23,759 nucleotides of DNA from CAZRIP01 sp964600165 (GTDB lineage: Bacteria > Elusimicrobiota > Elusimicrobia > UBA1565 > UBA9628). The stretch is taken from positions 1-23,759 of the forward strand of contig CAZRIP010000058.1 in assembly GCA_964600165.1 (NCBI GenBank). Direction: 5' to 3'. The notes beneath the pieces were generated by a model, which saw only the letters and a list, made by a program, of their open reading frames with translations, did no database searches and had not been told where the DNA came from. Shown here in pieces: positions 1-6,524 of this stretch. The position numbers and the translations under genes were made by a program. The number at the start of each line of letters is the position of its first letter. Position 1 is the first letter of the stretch.

Positions 1-1
1 C

Positions 2-478
2 GACGACGCGCGCACGCTCAACTCGTTCCACGCGCTGCCGCTGTCCGTCGTGACGCCGAGCCTCGTGCTCTCCGACGCCGAATTGCAGCGCGCCGAGACC
101 AAGCCCGAGAAGCCTCCGATCCTGCCGCCGCCGACGCCGGCGCCGACGCTCGTCTTGTCGAACCGGCGCGTGCCGTTCGTCCCCGGCATCCCTTATCTTC
201 AGGTCCAACGCTACGTGCTGCGGGGAGTGGCCAAACCGATATCTCCGTTCATCATGGAAGGCCTCGACGCCATGCGCCAGCACGGCGAGGGCCGGGACCT
301 CGTCATCGAGGCCCGGCTGCGCGGCAAGGGCATGCCGGCCGTGGGAGAGGCCGCGCGGCTCATGGACCGCTCGATCGAGACGCTGGCCCACGGCGCGCGC
401 GTGGAGAAATCCGTCGTCCTGCCCGCCATCCCGCAAGGCGAATACCGCGAGAAGTTCCAAGACGGCTGGCCCAACTGA
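2..478 (+). CDS. C-terminal part of an unrecognised protein (5' end outside window)
   Basis: The frame is open from the first bases of the window to the TGA at 476-478, so this is the last 158 codons of a longer gene. A GTG at 50 is possible, but codons in the same frame continue upstream without a stop, so I treat the gene as truncated by the window edge. A proline-rich stretch (residues about 35-50, rich in PPP and PAP) links an N-terminal part to a compact C-terminal part containing LVIEARLRGKGMPAVGEAAR. I see no catalytic motif, signal peptide or membrane segment in the visible part and I do not recognise the family. It reads toward the KGG-repeat gene 52 bases downstream, which has its own promoter-like sequence. 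Confidence 0.6.
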   Translation, partial: DDARTLNSFHALPLSVVTPSLVLSDAELQRAETKPEKPPILPPPTPAPTLVLSNRRVPFVPGIPYLQVQRYVLRGVAKPISPFIMEGLDAMRQHGEGRDLVIEARLRGKGMPAVGEAARLMDRSIETLAHGARVEKSVVLPAIPQGEYREKFQDGWPN

Positions 479-495
479 CCGTTACACGCCTTTCA

Positions 496-525
496 TTGGC
501 TTAGGCCCCGCTCGAGGTTTAACAT
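496..525 (+). promoter_or_regulatory. Candidate promoter of the KGG-repeat gene
   Basis: A -35-like TTGGCT (496-501) is followed after 18 bases by a -10-like TAACAT (520-525), which ends 5 bases before the ATG at 531. The start site implied for RNA is at or within a base or two of the ATG, so the mRNA would be leaderless. No Shine-Dalgarno sequence fits between the -10 and the start. The match is moderate taken alone, but it fits the spacing seen at the other transcription units in this window. Confidence 0.5.
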
Positions 526-530
526 GAGCC

Positions 531-941
531 ATGACCCCAAAGCGAAAGCGCGGCTTCGCGTCGATGGATCCCGAGCTTCAGCGCCGCATCGCGCGGCTGG
601 GCGGCGCGGCGTCGCACGAGCAAGGCCGCGCGCACGAGTGGGACAGCGGCCAGGCGCGAAACGCCGGTAGACGCGGCGGGCGCGCCGCGCACGAGCGCGG
701 GACCGCGCATCAGTGGAGCGCCGACGAGGCTAAAGCCGCCGGCCGCCGCGGCGGGCAGTCCGCGCACCGGCGCGGCACGGCGCACGAGTGGGACCCTAAT
801 CAAGCGCGCGAAGCCGGAAAGCGCGGCGGGCAGGCCCGCTGGGCGCGCTATTACTCGGCGGCGAGCAAGGGCTTAAGCCAGGCCGACACGCGCGCGAGCT
901 CGGCGGGCGTAACGCCCGGAGCGCGCCGCGCGCGCAAGTAG
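531..941 (+). CDS. KGG-repeat (YciG/GsiB-like) small stress protein
   Basis: A 136-residue, strongly basic and hydrophilic protein. It opens with GFASMDPELQRRIARLGG, the classic beginning of the stress-induced KGG-motif family (YciG, GsiB, con-10-like). Three tandem repeats of exactly 25 residues follow (residues about 24-98), each of the pattern GG-x3-H-x2-G-x-AH-x-W-x4-A-x2-AG-x-R, so four GG turns in all. Known members are desiccation, general-stress or sporulation proteins without enzymatic activity; the role here is inferred from the family. The repeats end near residue 100 (GGQARWARYY). The last 30 residues are encoded antisense to the 3' end of the convergent glycosyltransferase gene (91-base overlap) and look like an unconserved tail. 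No signal peptide or membrane segment is seen. Confidence 0.8.
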   Translation: MTPKRKRGFASMDPELQRRIARLGGAASHEQGRAHEWDSGQARNAGRRGGRAAHERGTAHQWSADEAKAAGRRGGQSAHRRGTAHEWDPNQAREAGKRGGQARWARYYSAASKGLSQADTRASSAGVTPGARRARK

Positions 942-1834
942 AGCTCGCGCGCCTTTCTGGCGAGCTTGAGCGCGGGACCCGGCAGGCGGGTCAGCGCGTA
1001 GACCGGCAAGGAACGCGCCTTTTCGCCCAAGCGCGCGTCCAAGAGAGCGCGCGCCCGGCGCGGCTCGCCGGACTTGACCAGATAAAGCGCCACCTCGGCG
1101 GTGATCTTCTCGCGTAGGCCGGCCTTCGTCGCCTCGTCGGCGCCGGAAGAATCGAGCGCGAGCAGCGCCTCGTCCAGGTTCTCGGAGGCCCTGTCGGTCA
1201 ACTGCGCGCCGTGCAGCCGGCGCACGGAGAGCGGCTCCTTGAGCGCCGCCACCGGCAATCCTTTCGACAAGAAGCGCGCGAAGAGCTCGGTGTCGAGCGT
1301 CTTCATGTCGGTGCGAAAATCGCCCCAGCGGCGGAAAGCCTCGGCGTCGATGGCGACGTTCGTCGTGACGTAAGGCAGTCGGCTCTCGCCGATCGCGTAG
1401 TGGCCGGGCACGGCGCCTTCCGGGATGTCGCGCTCCCGCGAGAACAGCAACCCGATGATCCGGCCGTAGCGCCAGACGTAGGCGTTAGAAAATAAAAAGC
1501 ACGCGTCTGGAGTCTCGGCGGCCCTCGCGTGAAAGCGCGCCAGGCGCTCCGGCAGCCAGAGGTCGTCGGAGTCGAGAAACGTGATGAAGCGCCCGCGCGC
1601 CTCGGCGATCGCGCGGTTGCGCGAGGCGTTCATCCCGCGGTTCTTGTCGTTTTTAAGAACGCGCACGCGCGGGTCGGATAACGAAGAGATCGCTGAAGAC
1701 GTTTCATCAGTAGAGCCGTCGTCGACGACCAGGCACTCCCAATCGGTGAACGTCTGCGCGAGCACGGTAGATAAGGCCGTGCGCGCCATGCGCGCGCGGT
1801 TATACGTCGGCAGGATAACGGAGAATTGCGGCAT
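851..1834 (-). CDS. GT2 family glycosyltransferase
   Basis: A 327-residue GT-A fold glycosyltransferase. The N-terminus reads FSVILPTYNRA, followed by the nucleotide-binding VVDDGSTDET near residue 37 and the metal-binding FLDSDDLW near residue 90, all standard for family 2. A C-terminal extension of roughly 100 residues is helical and rich in Arg, Leu and Ala. The ATG at 1834 is chosen because it overlaps the stop of the upstream glutathione peroxidase gene (TGATG on the minus strand) and starts exactly at the conserved fold; longer readings in this frame only shadow that gene. It probably adds a sugar to a surface glycan at the cytoplasmic membrane. Donor and acceptor cannot be read from the sequence. 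The 3' end overlaps the convergent KGG-repeat gene. Confidence 0.88.
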   Translation of the reverse strand: MPQFSVILPTYNRARMARTALSTVLAQTFTDWECLVVDDGSTDETSSAISSLSDPRVRVLKNDKNRGMNASRNRAIAEARGRFITFLDSDDLWLPERLARFHARAAETPDACFLFSNAYVWRYGRIIGLLFSRERDIPEGAVPGHYAIGESRLPYVTTNVAIDAEAFRRWGDFRTDMKTLDTELFARFLSKGLPVAALKEPLSVRRLHGAQLTDRASENLDEALLALDSSGADEATKAGLREKITAEVALYLVKSGEPRRARALLDARLGEKARSLPVYALTRLPGPALKLARKARELYLRARRAPGVTPAELARVSAWLKPLLAAE

Positions 1835-2433
1835 CAGGCCGCGAGCAGCTCCTCGACTTTCGAGGTCACGGATTCGCCCATCGGGTCGGCGTCGGGCCCG
1901 AAGCGCGCGGCGACGCGGCCGTCCTTGGAAACGAGAAACTTCGCGAAGTTCCACGGGATCTCGCCGGGAAAGCCCGAGCGCGTGGTCAGGAACTCGTAGA
2001 AGGGATGGATGCCGGCGCCTTTGACGACGATCTTGGAAAACAGATCGAAGCCGATCGAGTACTTGGTGCGGCAGAACTCCTTGATCTGGGCGTCGCCGCC
2101 GGGCTCCTGGGCGCCGAACTCGTTGGCGGGAAAAGCAAGAATCTGGAAGCCCTTGGCGGCGTACTTCTTGTAGAGCTCCTCGAGGGAGTCGTATTGCGGG
2201 GTGAAGCCGCACAGGGAGGCGGTGTTGACGATCAGCAGGACCTTTCCTTTATAACCCGAGAGGGGGCGGTCTTGGCCGTCGATCGTCTTCATCGTGAACT
2301 TGTAGATCTCGCCCGCCGGGGCCGTCGTCTGTTGGGGCATGGTGGAGCCTCCTTTGAGCTTGCGGCCGAGGGTCATGCCGCGGAAAAAGAGTCCCGCGAC
2401 GGCGAGGCCGACGCGGTCTTTGAGCGTCTTCAT
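1834..2433 (-). CDS. Glutathione peroxidase family thiol peroxidase (Cys type)
   Basis: A GPx-fold peroxidase that reduces hydroperoxides, probably with thioredoxin as in most bacterial cysteine homologues. With the start at 2433 the peroxidatic residue is Cys75 (NTASLCGF), not selenocysteine. The partner Gln109 lies in FPANEFGAQEPG and the Trp in IPWNFAKF, so the catalytic set is complete. Two starts are possible. ATG 2433 gives 199 residues and lies 6 bases after a TACAAT -10 box, the spacing seen at other first genes here. ATG 2340 gives 168 residues, the usual family length, and has a strong AAAGGAGG ribosome site. The extra 31 residues are basic with a short hydrophobic run (VGLAVAGLFF) that is weak as a signal peptide. 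I list the longer form; both may be made. The stop overlaps the start of the downstream GT2 gene. Confidence 0.82.
   Translation of the reverse strand: MKTLKDRVGLAVAGLFFRGMTLGRKLKGGSTMPQQTTAPAGEIYKFTMKTIDGQDRPLSGYKGKVLLIVNTASLCGFTPQYDSLEELYKKYAAKGFQILAFPANEFGAQEPGGDAQIKEFCRTKYSIGFDLFSKIVVKGAGIHPFYEFLTTRSGFPGEIPWNFAKFLVSKDGRVAARFGPDADPMGESVTSKVEELLAA
2348..2355 (-). promoter_or_regulatory. Strong internal Shine-Dalgarno for a shorter peroxidase start
   Basis: On the minus strand AAAGGAGG lies 7 bases before the ATG at 2340. This is the best ribosome-binding site I see in the window and would start a 168-residue peroxidase of normal family length. It is also what the in-frame codons for Lys-Gly-Gly would read, so it may be a coincidence of the longer reading. 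Confidence 0.5.
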
Positions 2434-2439
2434 GCGGGT

Positions 2440-2449
2440 ATTGTACAAT
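2440..2449. promoter_or_regulatory. Shared palindromic -10 box of two divergent leaderless genes
   Basis: The 22-base gap between the peroxidase ATG (2433, minus) and the gmhB GTG (2456, plus) contains the perfect 10-base palindrome ATTGTACAAT. Read on either strand it supplies the same -10 hexamer, TACAAT: 2444-2449 on plus, 2445-2440 on minus. Each copy ends exactly 6 bases before its start codon. A -35-like TTGAGC at 2420-2425 serves the plus side with an 18-base spacer; I see no good -35 for the minus side. Both transcripts would begin at or next to the start codon. Confidence 0.6.
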
Positions 2450-2455
2450 TCGTGC

Positions 2456-3007
2456 GTGCGCAACCGCGCCGTTTTCCTCGATCGCGACGGCGTCGTTATA
2501 GAGGAAGTCCATTATCTCAGCGATCCGCGCAAGCTCAAGCTGATCCCGGGGGCGGCGCGCGCTATCGCTTCGCTGCGCGAGGCGGGGTTCAAAGTGATCA
2601 TCGTCAGCAACCAGTCGGGCGTCGGGCGCGGCTATTTGACGCTGGCGACGCTCAAGCGCATCCATCAAAAGCTCGCGCGCGAGCTGAAGGCTAAGGGCGC
2701 GCGATTAGACGCGCTCTACTATTGCCCGCACGCGCCGGAGAAGCGCTGCGCTTGCCGCAAGCCGAAGCTCGAGATGCTGCGCCGCGCGCGGCGGCGCTTC
2801 AGCTTGGATTTTAAGTCTTCCTGCTTCGTCGGTGACACGACGACAGATCTCAAGACGGCGAGGGATGCTGGGTGCAAGGCATTGCTCGTGCGAACCGGGA
2901 AGGCGGGCAAGGACGGGATGTTCAAGATCAAGCCGCAGAGGACGTTCGCGGACATCGCGCGCGCCGCCGAGTGGATTATTCGGGACGTGGCCCGTCGTTC
3001 CAGTTAA
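2456..3007 (+). CDS. gmhB: D-glycero-D-manno-heptose 1,7-bisphosphate phosphatase (HAD family)
   Basis: This enzyme removes the 7-phosphate from heptose 1,7-bisphosphate in ADP- or GDP-heptose synthesis, in the cytoplasm. The 183-residue length is typical. HAD motif I is FLDRDGVV, with catalytic Asp9 and Asp11, followed by the family signature PGAARAIASLREAGF, motif II SNQSGVGRG and motif IV CFVGDTTTDLKTA. The structural zinc site is plain: YYCPHAPEKRCACRKPK, with Cys-X-His and Cys-X-Cys. The GTG at 2456 gives the family N-terminus and lies 6 bases after a -10 box; codons before it in the same frame are antisense to the peroxidase gene. The rest of the pathway (gmhA, hddA, hddC) is on the opposite strand at 4858-8880. 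Whether it prefers the alpha or beta anomer cannot be read; the neighbours suggest alpha (GDP branch). Confidence 0.9.
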   Translation: MRNRAVFLDRDGVVIEEVHYLSDPRKLKLIPGAARAIASLREAGFKVIIVSNQSGVGRGYLTLATLKRIHQKLARELKAKGARLDALYYCPHAPEKRCACRKPKLEMLRRARRRFSLDFKSSCFVGDTTTDLKTARDAGCKALLVRTGKAGKDGMFKIKPQRTFADIARAAEWIIRDVARRSS

Positions 3008-3084
3008 CGCGAGGCTATGCTGCCGGCACTGGCTGGCCCGCGAATGAAGCCGGTCGGTCCAGGCCCGTGGTTGGGCGCTTCCAA

Positions 3085-3348
3085 TTATTCGTAATGAGTC
3101 CAGAGCCGAATGACTTTGACCGTTTTGATTTTCGGAAGAACTTGATAAACGATTCGATGCCGGATATTGATCCGGCGAGAGTAGGCTCCCGCTAAGTCTC
3201 CGATCAATTTCTCAAATGGCGGCGGCGTTTGAAATGGATTCTTTTCGAGAATCTCCAGTAGTGTTTCCGCCTTTTCCTTTAATCCTGACGCGGATAGTTT
3301 CTTCGCGTCCTTTTGAGCCTGCTTGGTGAAGACGAGTCGCCAGTTCAC
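3085..3348 (-). CDS. yoeB: YoeB-type mRNA interferase toxin
   Basis: An 87-residue member of the YoeB/Txe family, a ribosome-dependent endoribonuclease that cuts mRNA in the A site. Length and layout are complete. It starts MNWRLVFTKQAQKDAKKL, has the FEKLIGDLAGAYSRRI core and ends in RLWTHYE. Glu46, Arg65 and the terminal His-Tyr pair fall where the catalytic residues of the E. coli enzyme lie, so it should be active. The start overlaps the antitoxin stop by 4 bases (ATGA), the normal antitoxin-first arrangement that keeps toxin translation coupled. The DNA is markedly less GC-rich than its surroundings, which suggests recent acquisition. The gene ends 77 bases from the convergent gmhB stop; I see no clear terminator there. 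Confidence 0.92.
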   Translation of the reverse strand: MNWRLVFTKQAQKDAKKLSASGLKEKAETLLEILEKNPFQTPPPFEKLIGDLAGAYSRRINIRHRIVYQVLPKIKTVKVIRLWTHYE

Positions 3349-3587
3349 CAGGAAAGCTTTTTGACGGTCTTGCTGATTGGAGTCTTGAGGCCAGCGCGAA
3401 TGGATTCACGCATTCCGGGAATGGAGAGCAGATAAAGCGTCTCTTGGATGGATCTCCAATCCTCTTCGGAAACGAGCACGGCGTTGGACCGCTTGCCGGT
3501 AATTTGAACCGGCTCGTGCGATGACGCGGTTTGGTCCAGTAGTTTATAAAGCTGAGCCCTGGCTGTGCTTGCGGTTAAGGTGGTCAT
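3345..3587 (-). CDS. yefM: YefM/Phd-type antitoxin
   Basis: An 80-residue antitoxin of the Phd/YefM family that should bind and neutralise the YoeB toxin and repress their shared promoter. The N-terminal DNA-binding part reads TASTARAQLYKLLDQTASSHEPVQITGKR, followed by NAVLVSEEDWRSIQETLYLLS, the family signature. The C-terminal region, ending LKTPISKTVKKLSW, is the expected toxin-binding tail. ATG 3587 lies 6 bases after a near-consensus promoter, so its mRNA appears leaderless. Two direct copies of an 8-base sequence lie inside that promoter and are a likely operator. Base composition is lower in GC than the flanking genes. Confidence 0.92.
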   Translation of the reverse strand: MTTLTASTARAQLYKLLDQTASSHEPVQITGKRSNAVLVSEEDWRSIQETLYLLSIPGMRESIRAGLKTPISKTVKKLSW

Positions 3588-3622
3588 GTTCTAAGCGTAC
3601 CGGAAAGCGTACGTTTTGTCAA
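3588..3622 (-). promoter_or_regulatory. yefM-yoeB promoter, near consensus and leaderless
   Basis: On the minus strand, TTGACA (3622-3617) is separated by exactly 17 bases from TACGCT (3599-3594), followed by TAGAAC and then the ATG of yefM at 3587. The -35 is a perfect consensus and the spacer is ideal. The 6 bases between the -10 and the ATG leave no room for a ribosome-binding site, so transcription should begin at or beside the ATG. Confidence 0.75.
3593..3612. repeat. Direct repeat in the toxin-antitoxin promoter (likely operator)
   Basis: AAGCGTAC occurs at 3593-3600 and again at 3605-3612, a 12-base period, covering the -10 and most of the spacer of the yefM promoter. Antitoxins of this family repress their own operon by binding repeated sites over the promoter, so this is the natural operator candidate. 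The E. coli YefM site uses a different hexamer; the specific sequence here is inferred from position only. Confidence 0.5.
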
Positions 3623-3667
3623 GGGCCCTCGAAATGGCTCCGCGGCTCATTTTTGGCTGCGTTCGAA

Positions 3668-4861
3668 TCAGGACCGGCGTGAGGACGCATTCGATTTCAC
3701 GCGGGCTCCGAGCAGCCCCGCCACCCCGCACCCGGCCGCGGCGAAGATGAAAGGCTCGAGCGGCAGCCGGTAGCGCAGCGCACTGGCGAAGAGCGCGTGC
3801 ATGACGGTCATGAAGATCGTCCACGCGATCACGAACGCCCAGCCCTCGCGCGCGGGCAAGCCGAAGAGTCCGATCACGGCGAGCGCGAACGTCAAAAGCG
3901 TGAACAAACCAATCACCAGCCGCGCCGATAGCGCGCGCGGATAATACGGCAGCACCCGCCAAAACTTGAACGCCTTGCGCGCGCAAAGCCAAGCGAAGCC
4001 CGCCGGATCTTGCGCGATCTCGCTCTTGGCCTTGGCCGCGAAGTAGTCGTTGGCCTCGAAGACGCCGGTCACGTTGTGCGCTTGCGCCTCGCGCGTCATC
4101 TCGAAAGGCCGTTGCGCCGCGTCTTCTTCCGAAACGACCATGCCCTCGTAGAAGTTCCACCCGCCCTGCACCGAGATCGGCACGAAGCGGTGGAAGCGCG
4201 CCCAGTTGCGGATCGTCCACGGCGCGATCGTCGCCGCCCACGCCAGCCCGCACGTCAGCGAAAGCGCAAACCACCGCGGCTGCTTCCGGCTCTTGATCAA
4301 CGCCGTCAACGCCAGCGCCCCGCCGAACGGCATGAACACCGTGCGCACGAGGCTCGCCGCGCCGCCCAAGACGCCCGCGAGCGCGGCGCGCTTAAAATCC
4401 GTCCGCCGCCACGCCCCCAGCCACACGAGGAAGAACAAGATCACGAACACCGTGAACGGGATCTCCGACATGAACCGCGTGCTGAAGTAAACGAGGAGCG
4501 GGCTCGCCGCCGCGAGCGCGCCCGCGACCAGCGCGCCCTCGTCCGCCACTCCGAGGGATTCGGCCAGCACGACCGTCAAAGGCGCCACGGCGGCGCCCAA
4601 CGCGAGCATCATCAGCCGCGCCAGCGTATACCCCGCCGCGCCCGGCAGGAGCAGGAAAGGAGCCAGCAGCAGCGAGTAGCCGGGCGGGTGCGTGACCACG
4701 ACCATCGGATCGCGCCCGATGAACGACTGCGCGATCTTAAGGAAAACCCCGTCGTCGTAAAGCCCGTCGCCCGCGTAGCCGATCAAGCGCCCGCCCGCGA
4801 GCGCGGCGAGGACGCGGATCAAAAAGGCCGCGCCCCACAACCGCCAAAGGCTTTTCCTCAT
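3668..4861 (-). CDS. GT-C fold glycosyltransferase (GT39/ArnT-like, PMT_2 type)
   Basis: A 397-residue integral membrane protein with about ten hydrophobic segments. It has the GT-C hallmark near the N-terminus: an acidic pair (Asp36-Asp37, in AGDGLYDDGVFLKIAQ) in the first large periplasmic loop, followed by THPPGYSLLLAPFLLLPGAAG, the usual continuation in PMT_2 proteins. Such enzymes take a sugar from a polyprenyl-phosphate carrier and pass it to lipid, glycan or protein on the outer face of the membrane. The DPM1-like GT2 in the same operon (7539-8249) could make its donor. It is the last gene of the minus-strand sugar operon, its start overlapping the hddC stop by 4 bases (ATGA). Substrate is unknown. 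Confidence 0.85.
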   Translation of the reverse strand: MRKSLWRLWGAAFLIRVLAALAGGRLIGYAGDGLYDDGVFLKIAQSFIGRDPMVVVTHPPGYSLLLAPFLLLPGAAGYTLARLMMLALGAAVAPLTVVLAESLGVADEGALVAGALAAASPLLVYFSTRFMSEIPFTVFVILFFLVWLGAWRRTDFKRAALAGVLGGAASLVRTVFMPFGGALALTALIKSRKQPRWFALSLTCGLAWAATIAPWTIRNWARFHRFVPISVQGGWNFYEGMVVSEEDAAQRPFEMTREAQAHNVTGVFEANDYFAAKAKSEIAQDPAGFAWLCARKAFKFWRVLPYYPRALSARLVIGLFTLLTFALAVIGLFGLPAREGWAFVIAWTIFMTVMHALFASALRYRLPLEPFIFAAAGCGVAGLLGARVKSNASSRRS

Positions 4862-5535
4862 TTCGCCCGCGCGTAGCTTCCGGGCGTGCCAATGTCGATC
4901 ACCGGCCCCTTGAGAGTCAGGCCGTAGACGCCGTCGAGCGAGCGGGAAAGGACGTCCTTGGCGAGGTCGGCCGGCGGCGGCGGCAAGCGGCCGAAAAATC
5001 TCTCTTTGGCGATCGCGACGCCGGCGAAAGCGAGGTCGCCCTTCGGCTTGGCGGGCTTCTCTTCGAAGGAGACCGCCTTGCCCTTCGCGTCGAGCTCGAC
5101 GATCCCGCAGCTCTTCGGGTCCGGCGCGCGGAAAAGCCCGAGACTGATGATCGCTCCGTTTTTTTCGTGAAACGCGGCGAGCTCGTCCAAGCCCGACCCG
5201 ACGAGCGTGTCGGCGTAGACGATCCAGAAATCCCCGGAGATGAAATTCTTGGCCGCGTAGAGCGTGCCGGCCGAGCCGAGCAGCGTGGGTTCATGGGACA
5301 GCGTCAGCGCGGGCTTGCCCCGGTGGCTCTTCGCGAAGTCCAGCACCTGGCGCGCCAGATGGTGCGTGTTGATCAACGCCTCTTCGACGCCCAACGCGGC
5401 CAACGCGTCCAGCCAATGCGCGAGCATCGGCTTGCCGCGGACGGGCAGCAGGCACTTCGGCGTCTCCTGCGTGAGCTTGCCCAAGCGCGTGCCCGGGCCG
5501 GCCGCGAGAAGGATCGCCTTTTTCGGGCGGCTCAC
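4858..5535 (-). CDS. hddC: Sugar-phosphate nucleotidyltransferase, probably D-glycero-alpha-D-manno-heptose 1-phosphate guanylyltransferase
   Basis: A 225-residue nucleotidyltransferase that would join heptose 1-phosphate to GTP, giving GDP-heptose. The signature is AAGPGTRLGKLTQETPKCLL, with the usual G-X-G-T-R-L and distal Lys, followed by an Asp in WIVYADTLV at the metal site and SFEEKPAKPKGDLAFAGVAI. Length suits HddC or a short mannose-1-phosphate guanylyltransferase. No hexapeptide-repeat domain is present. The heptose assignment comes from context: it lies immediately after the heptose kinase hddA and in the same operon as gmhA, with ATGA overlaps on both sides. Nucleotide and sugar specificity cannot be read from the motifs alone, so GDP-mannose or another NDP-sugar remains possible. 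Confidence 0.8.
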   Translation of the reverse strand: MSRPKKAILLAAGPGTRLGKLTQETPKCLLPVRGKPMLAHWLDALAALGVEEALINTHHLARQVLDFAKSHRGKPALTLSHEPTLLGSAGTLYAAKNFISGDFWIVYADTLVGSGLDELAAFHEKNGAIISLGLFRAPDPKSCGIVELDAKGKAVSFEEKPAKPKGDLAFAGVAIAKERFFGRLPPPPADLAKDVLSRSLDGVYGLTLKGPVIDIGTPGSYARAK

Positions 5536-6524
5536 TTCCAGACGCGCCGCTTCATGTTGAAGATGATCTTGCTGCCGTCGGGCTCGAGGGCGATCGGCAG
5601 CTCGCGGTGGCCTTTGAGCGCCTCGCGCAGCCGCGCTCGCTTGAGCGGAGGGGCGTAGAGCAGGAAGAACCCGCCGCCGCCGGCGCCGGTGATCTTGCCG
5701 CCGAGCGCGCCCGCGCGCTTGGCGCGCGCGTAAAACGCGTCGATGGCGGGCGTGGCCACGCCCGCGGACAGGCTTCTCTTTAAACGCCAGTTCACGTCCA
5801 AGTTTCTTCCGATCACGTCCGGCTTGCCCGCTTCGAGCGCCTCGCGGTCGGACAACGCCAGCGCGCGGATCTTATCCAGCGCCGCGCGGTTCTCCTTCGA
5901 CCGCCGCCCTTGCTCGGACAGCAGCGCGTCGGCGCTGCGCGTCGTGTTGGTGTAGTAAAGGAGCAGGCTTGATTCGAGCGCGCGCAACGACGCGTCGGAA
6001 GCGTTGACCGTCTCGGTGTCGACGCGGCCGCTCGGTAGGAACGTGAAGAATCTGAGCCCGCCATACGCGGCGATGTACTGGTCCTGCCGGCCGATCGGCT
6101 TCTTGCAGCGCGCGAGCTCGACCTCGCAGGCTTGGCGGGCCAGCGTCTCGTTGTCGACCTGCCGGCCCTTAAAGGCATGGAGCGCGTTGAGCAGCCCGAC
6201 CGTCAACGATGAGGAAGACCCGAGGCCCGAGCCCTCGGACGGGATGTCGGCGAAGGTCGTCACCTCGAAGCCCTTGGTCACGCCCGCGATGCGCATCGCC
6301 TCGCGCACGAGCTCATGCTGCACTTCGTCGACCTTGCGCACGACTTCTTTGCGCTTGGCGTAGTTGACGTGGATCATGTCGTCGAAGCGCTCGAGCACGA
6401 CGACGTAGATGTACTTGTCGATCGCGGCGGAAAGCACGTGGCCGTTGCGCGCCTTGCAGTAGCTGGGCAAGTCCGTGCCGCCTCCGGCGAAGCTGATGCG
6501 CAGCGGCGTCTGTGAGATGATCAT
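5532..6524 (-). CDS. hddA: D-glycero-alpha-D-manno-heptose 7-phosphate kinase (GHMP kinase)
   Basis: A 330-residue GHMP-superfamily kinase that phosphorylates C1 of heptose 7-phosphate. The N-terminus reads TPLRISFAGGGTDLPSYC, the HddA-type opening. The ATP-binding loop is SEGSGLGSSSSLTVGLLNAL and the C-terminal GHMP motif is KITGAGGGGFFLLY. ATG 6524 is chosen over an upstream start because it begins exactly at the family N-terminus (MIISQTPLRI) and overlaps the preceding oxidoreductase stop by 4 bases; upstream codons in this frame are Arg-rich shadow. It is followed by hddC with another ATGA overlap. HddA acting after GmhA defines the GDP-heptose branch rather than the HldE/ADP-heptose branch. 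Confidence 0.9.
   Translation of the reverse strand: MIISQTPLRISFAGGGTDLPSYCKARNGHVLSAAIDKYIYVVVLERFDDMIHVNYAKRKEVVRKVDEVQHELVREAMRIAGVTKGFEVTTFADIPSEGSGLGSSSSLTVGLLNALHAFKGRQVDNETLARQACEVELARCKKPIGRQDQYIAAYGGLRFFTFLPSGRVDTETVNASDASLRALESSLLLYYTNTTRSADALLSEQGRRSKENRAALDKIRALALSDREALEAGKPDVIGRNLDVNWRLKRSLSAGVATPAIDAFYARAKRAGALGGKITGAGGGGFFLLYAPPLKRARLREALKGHRELPIALEPDGSKIIFNMKRRVWK

Noticed and set aside
590..840. Periodic sequence that could be taken for a CRISPR or non-coding tandem repeat
   Set aside because: The period is 75 bases and divergent at the base level, but encodes 25-residue KGG units in frame; there are no identical repeats with unique spacers.
3008..3084. Terminator between convergent gmhB and yoeB
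   Set aside because: I found no convincing inverted repeat with a T run on either strand in this 77-base gap.
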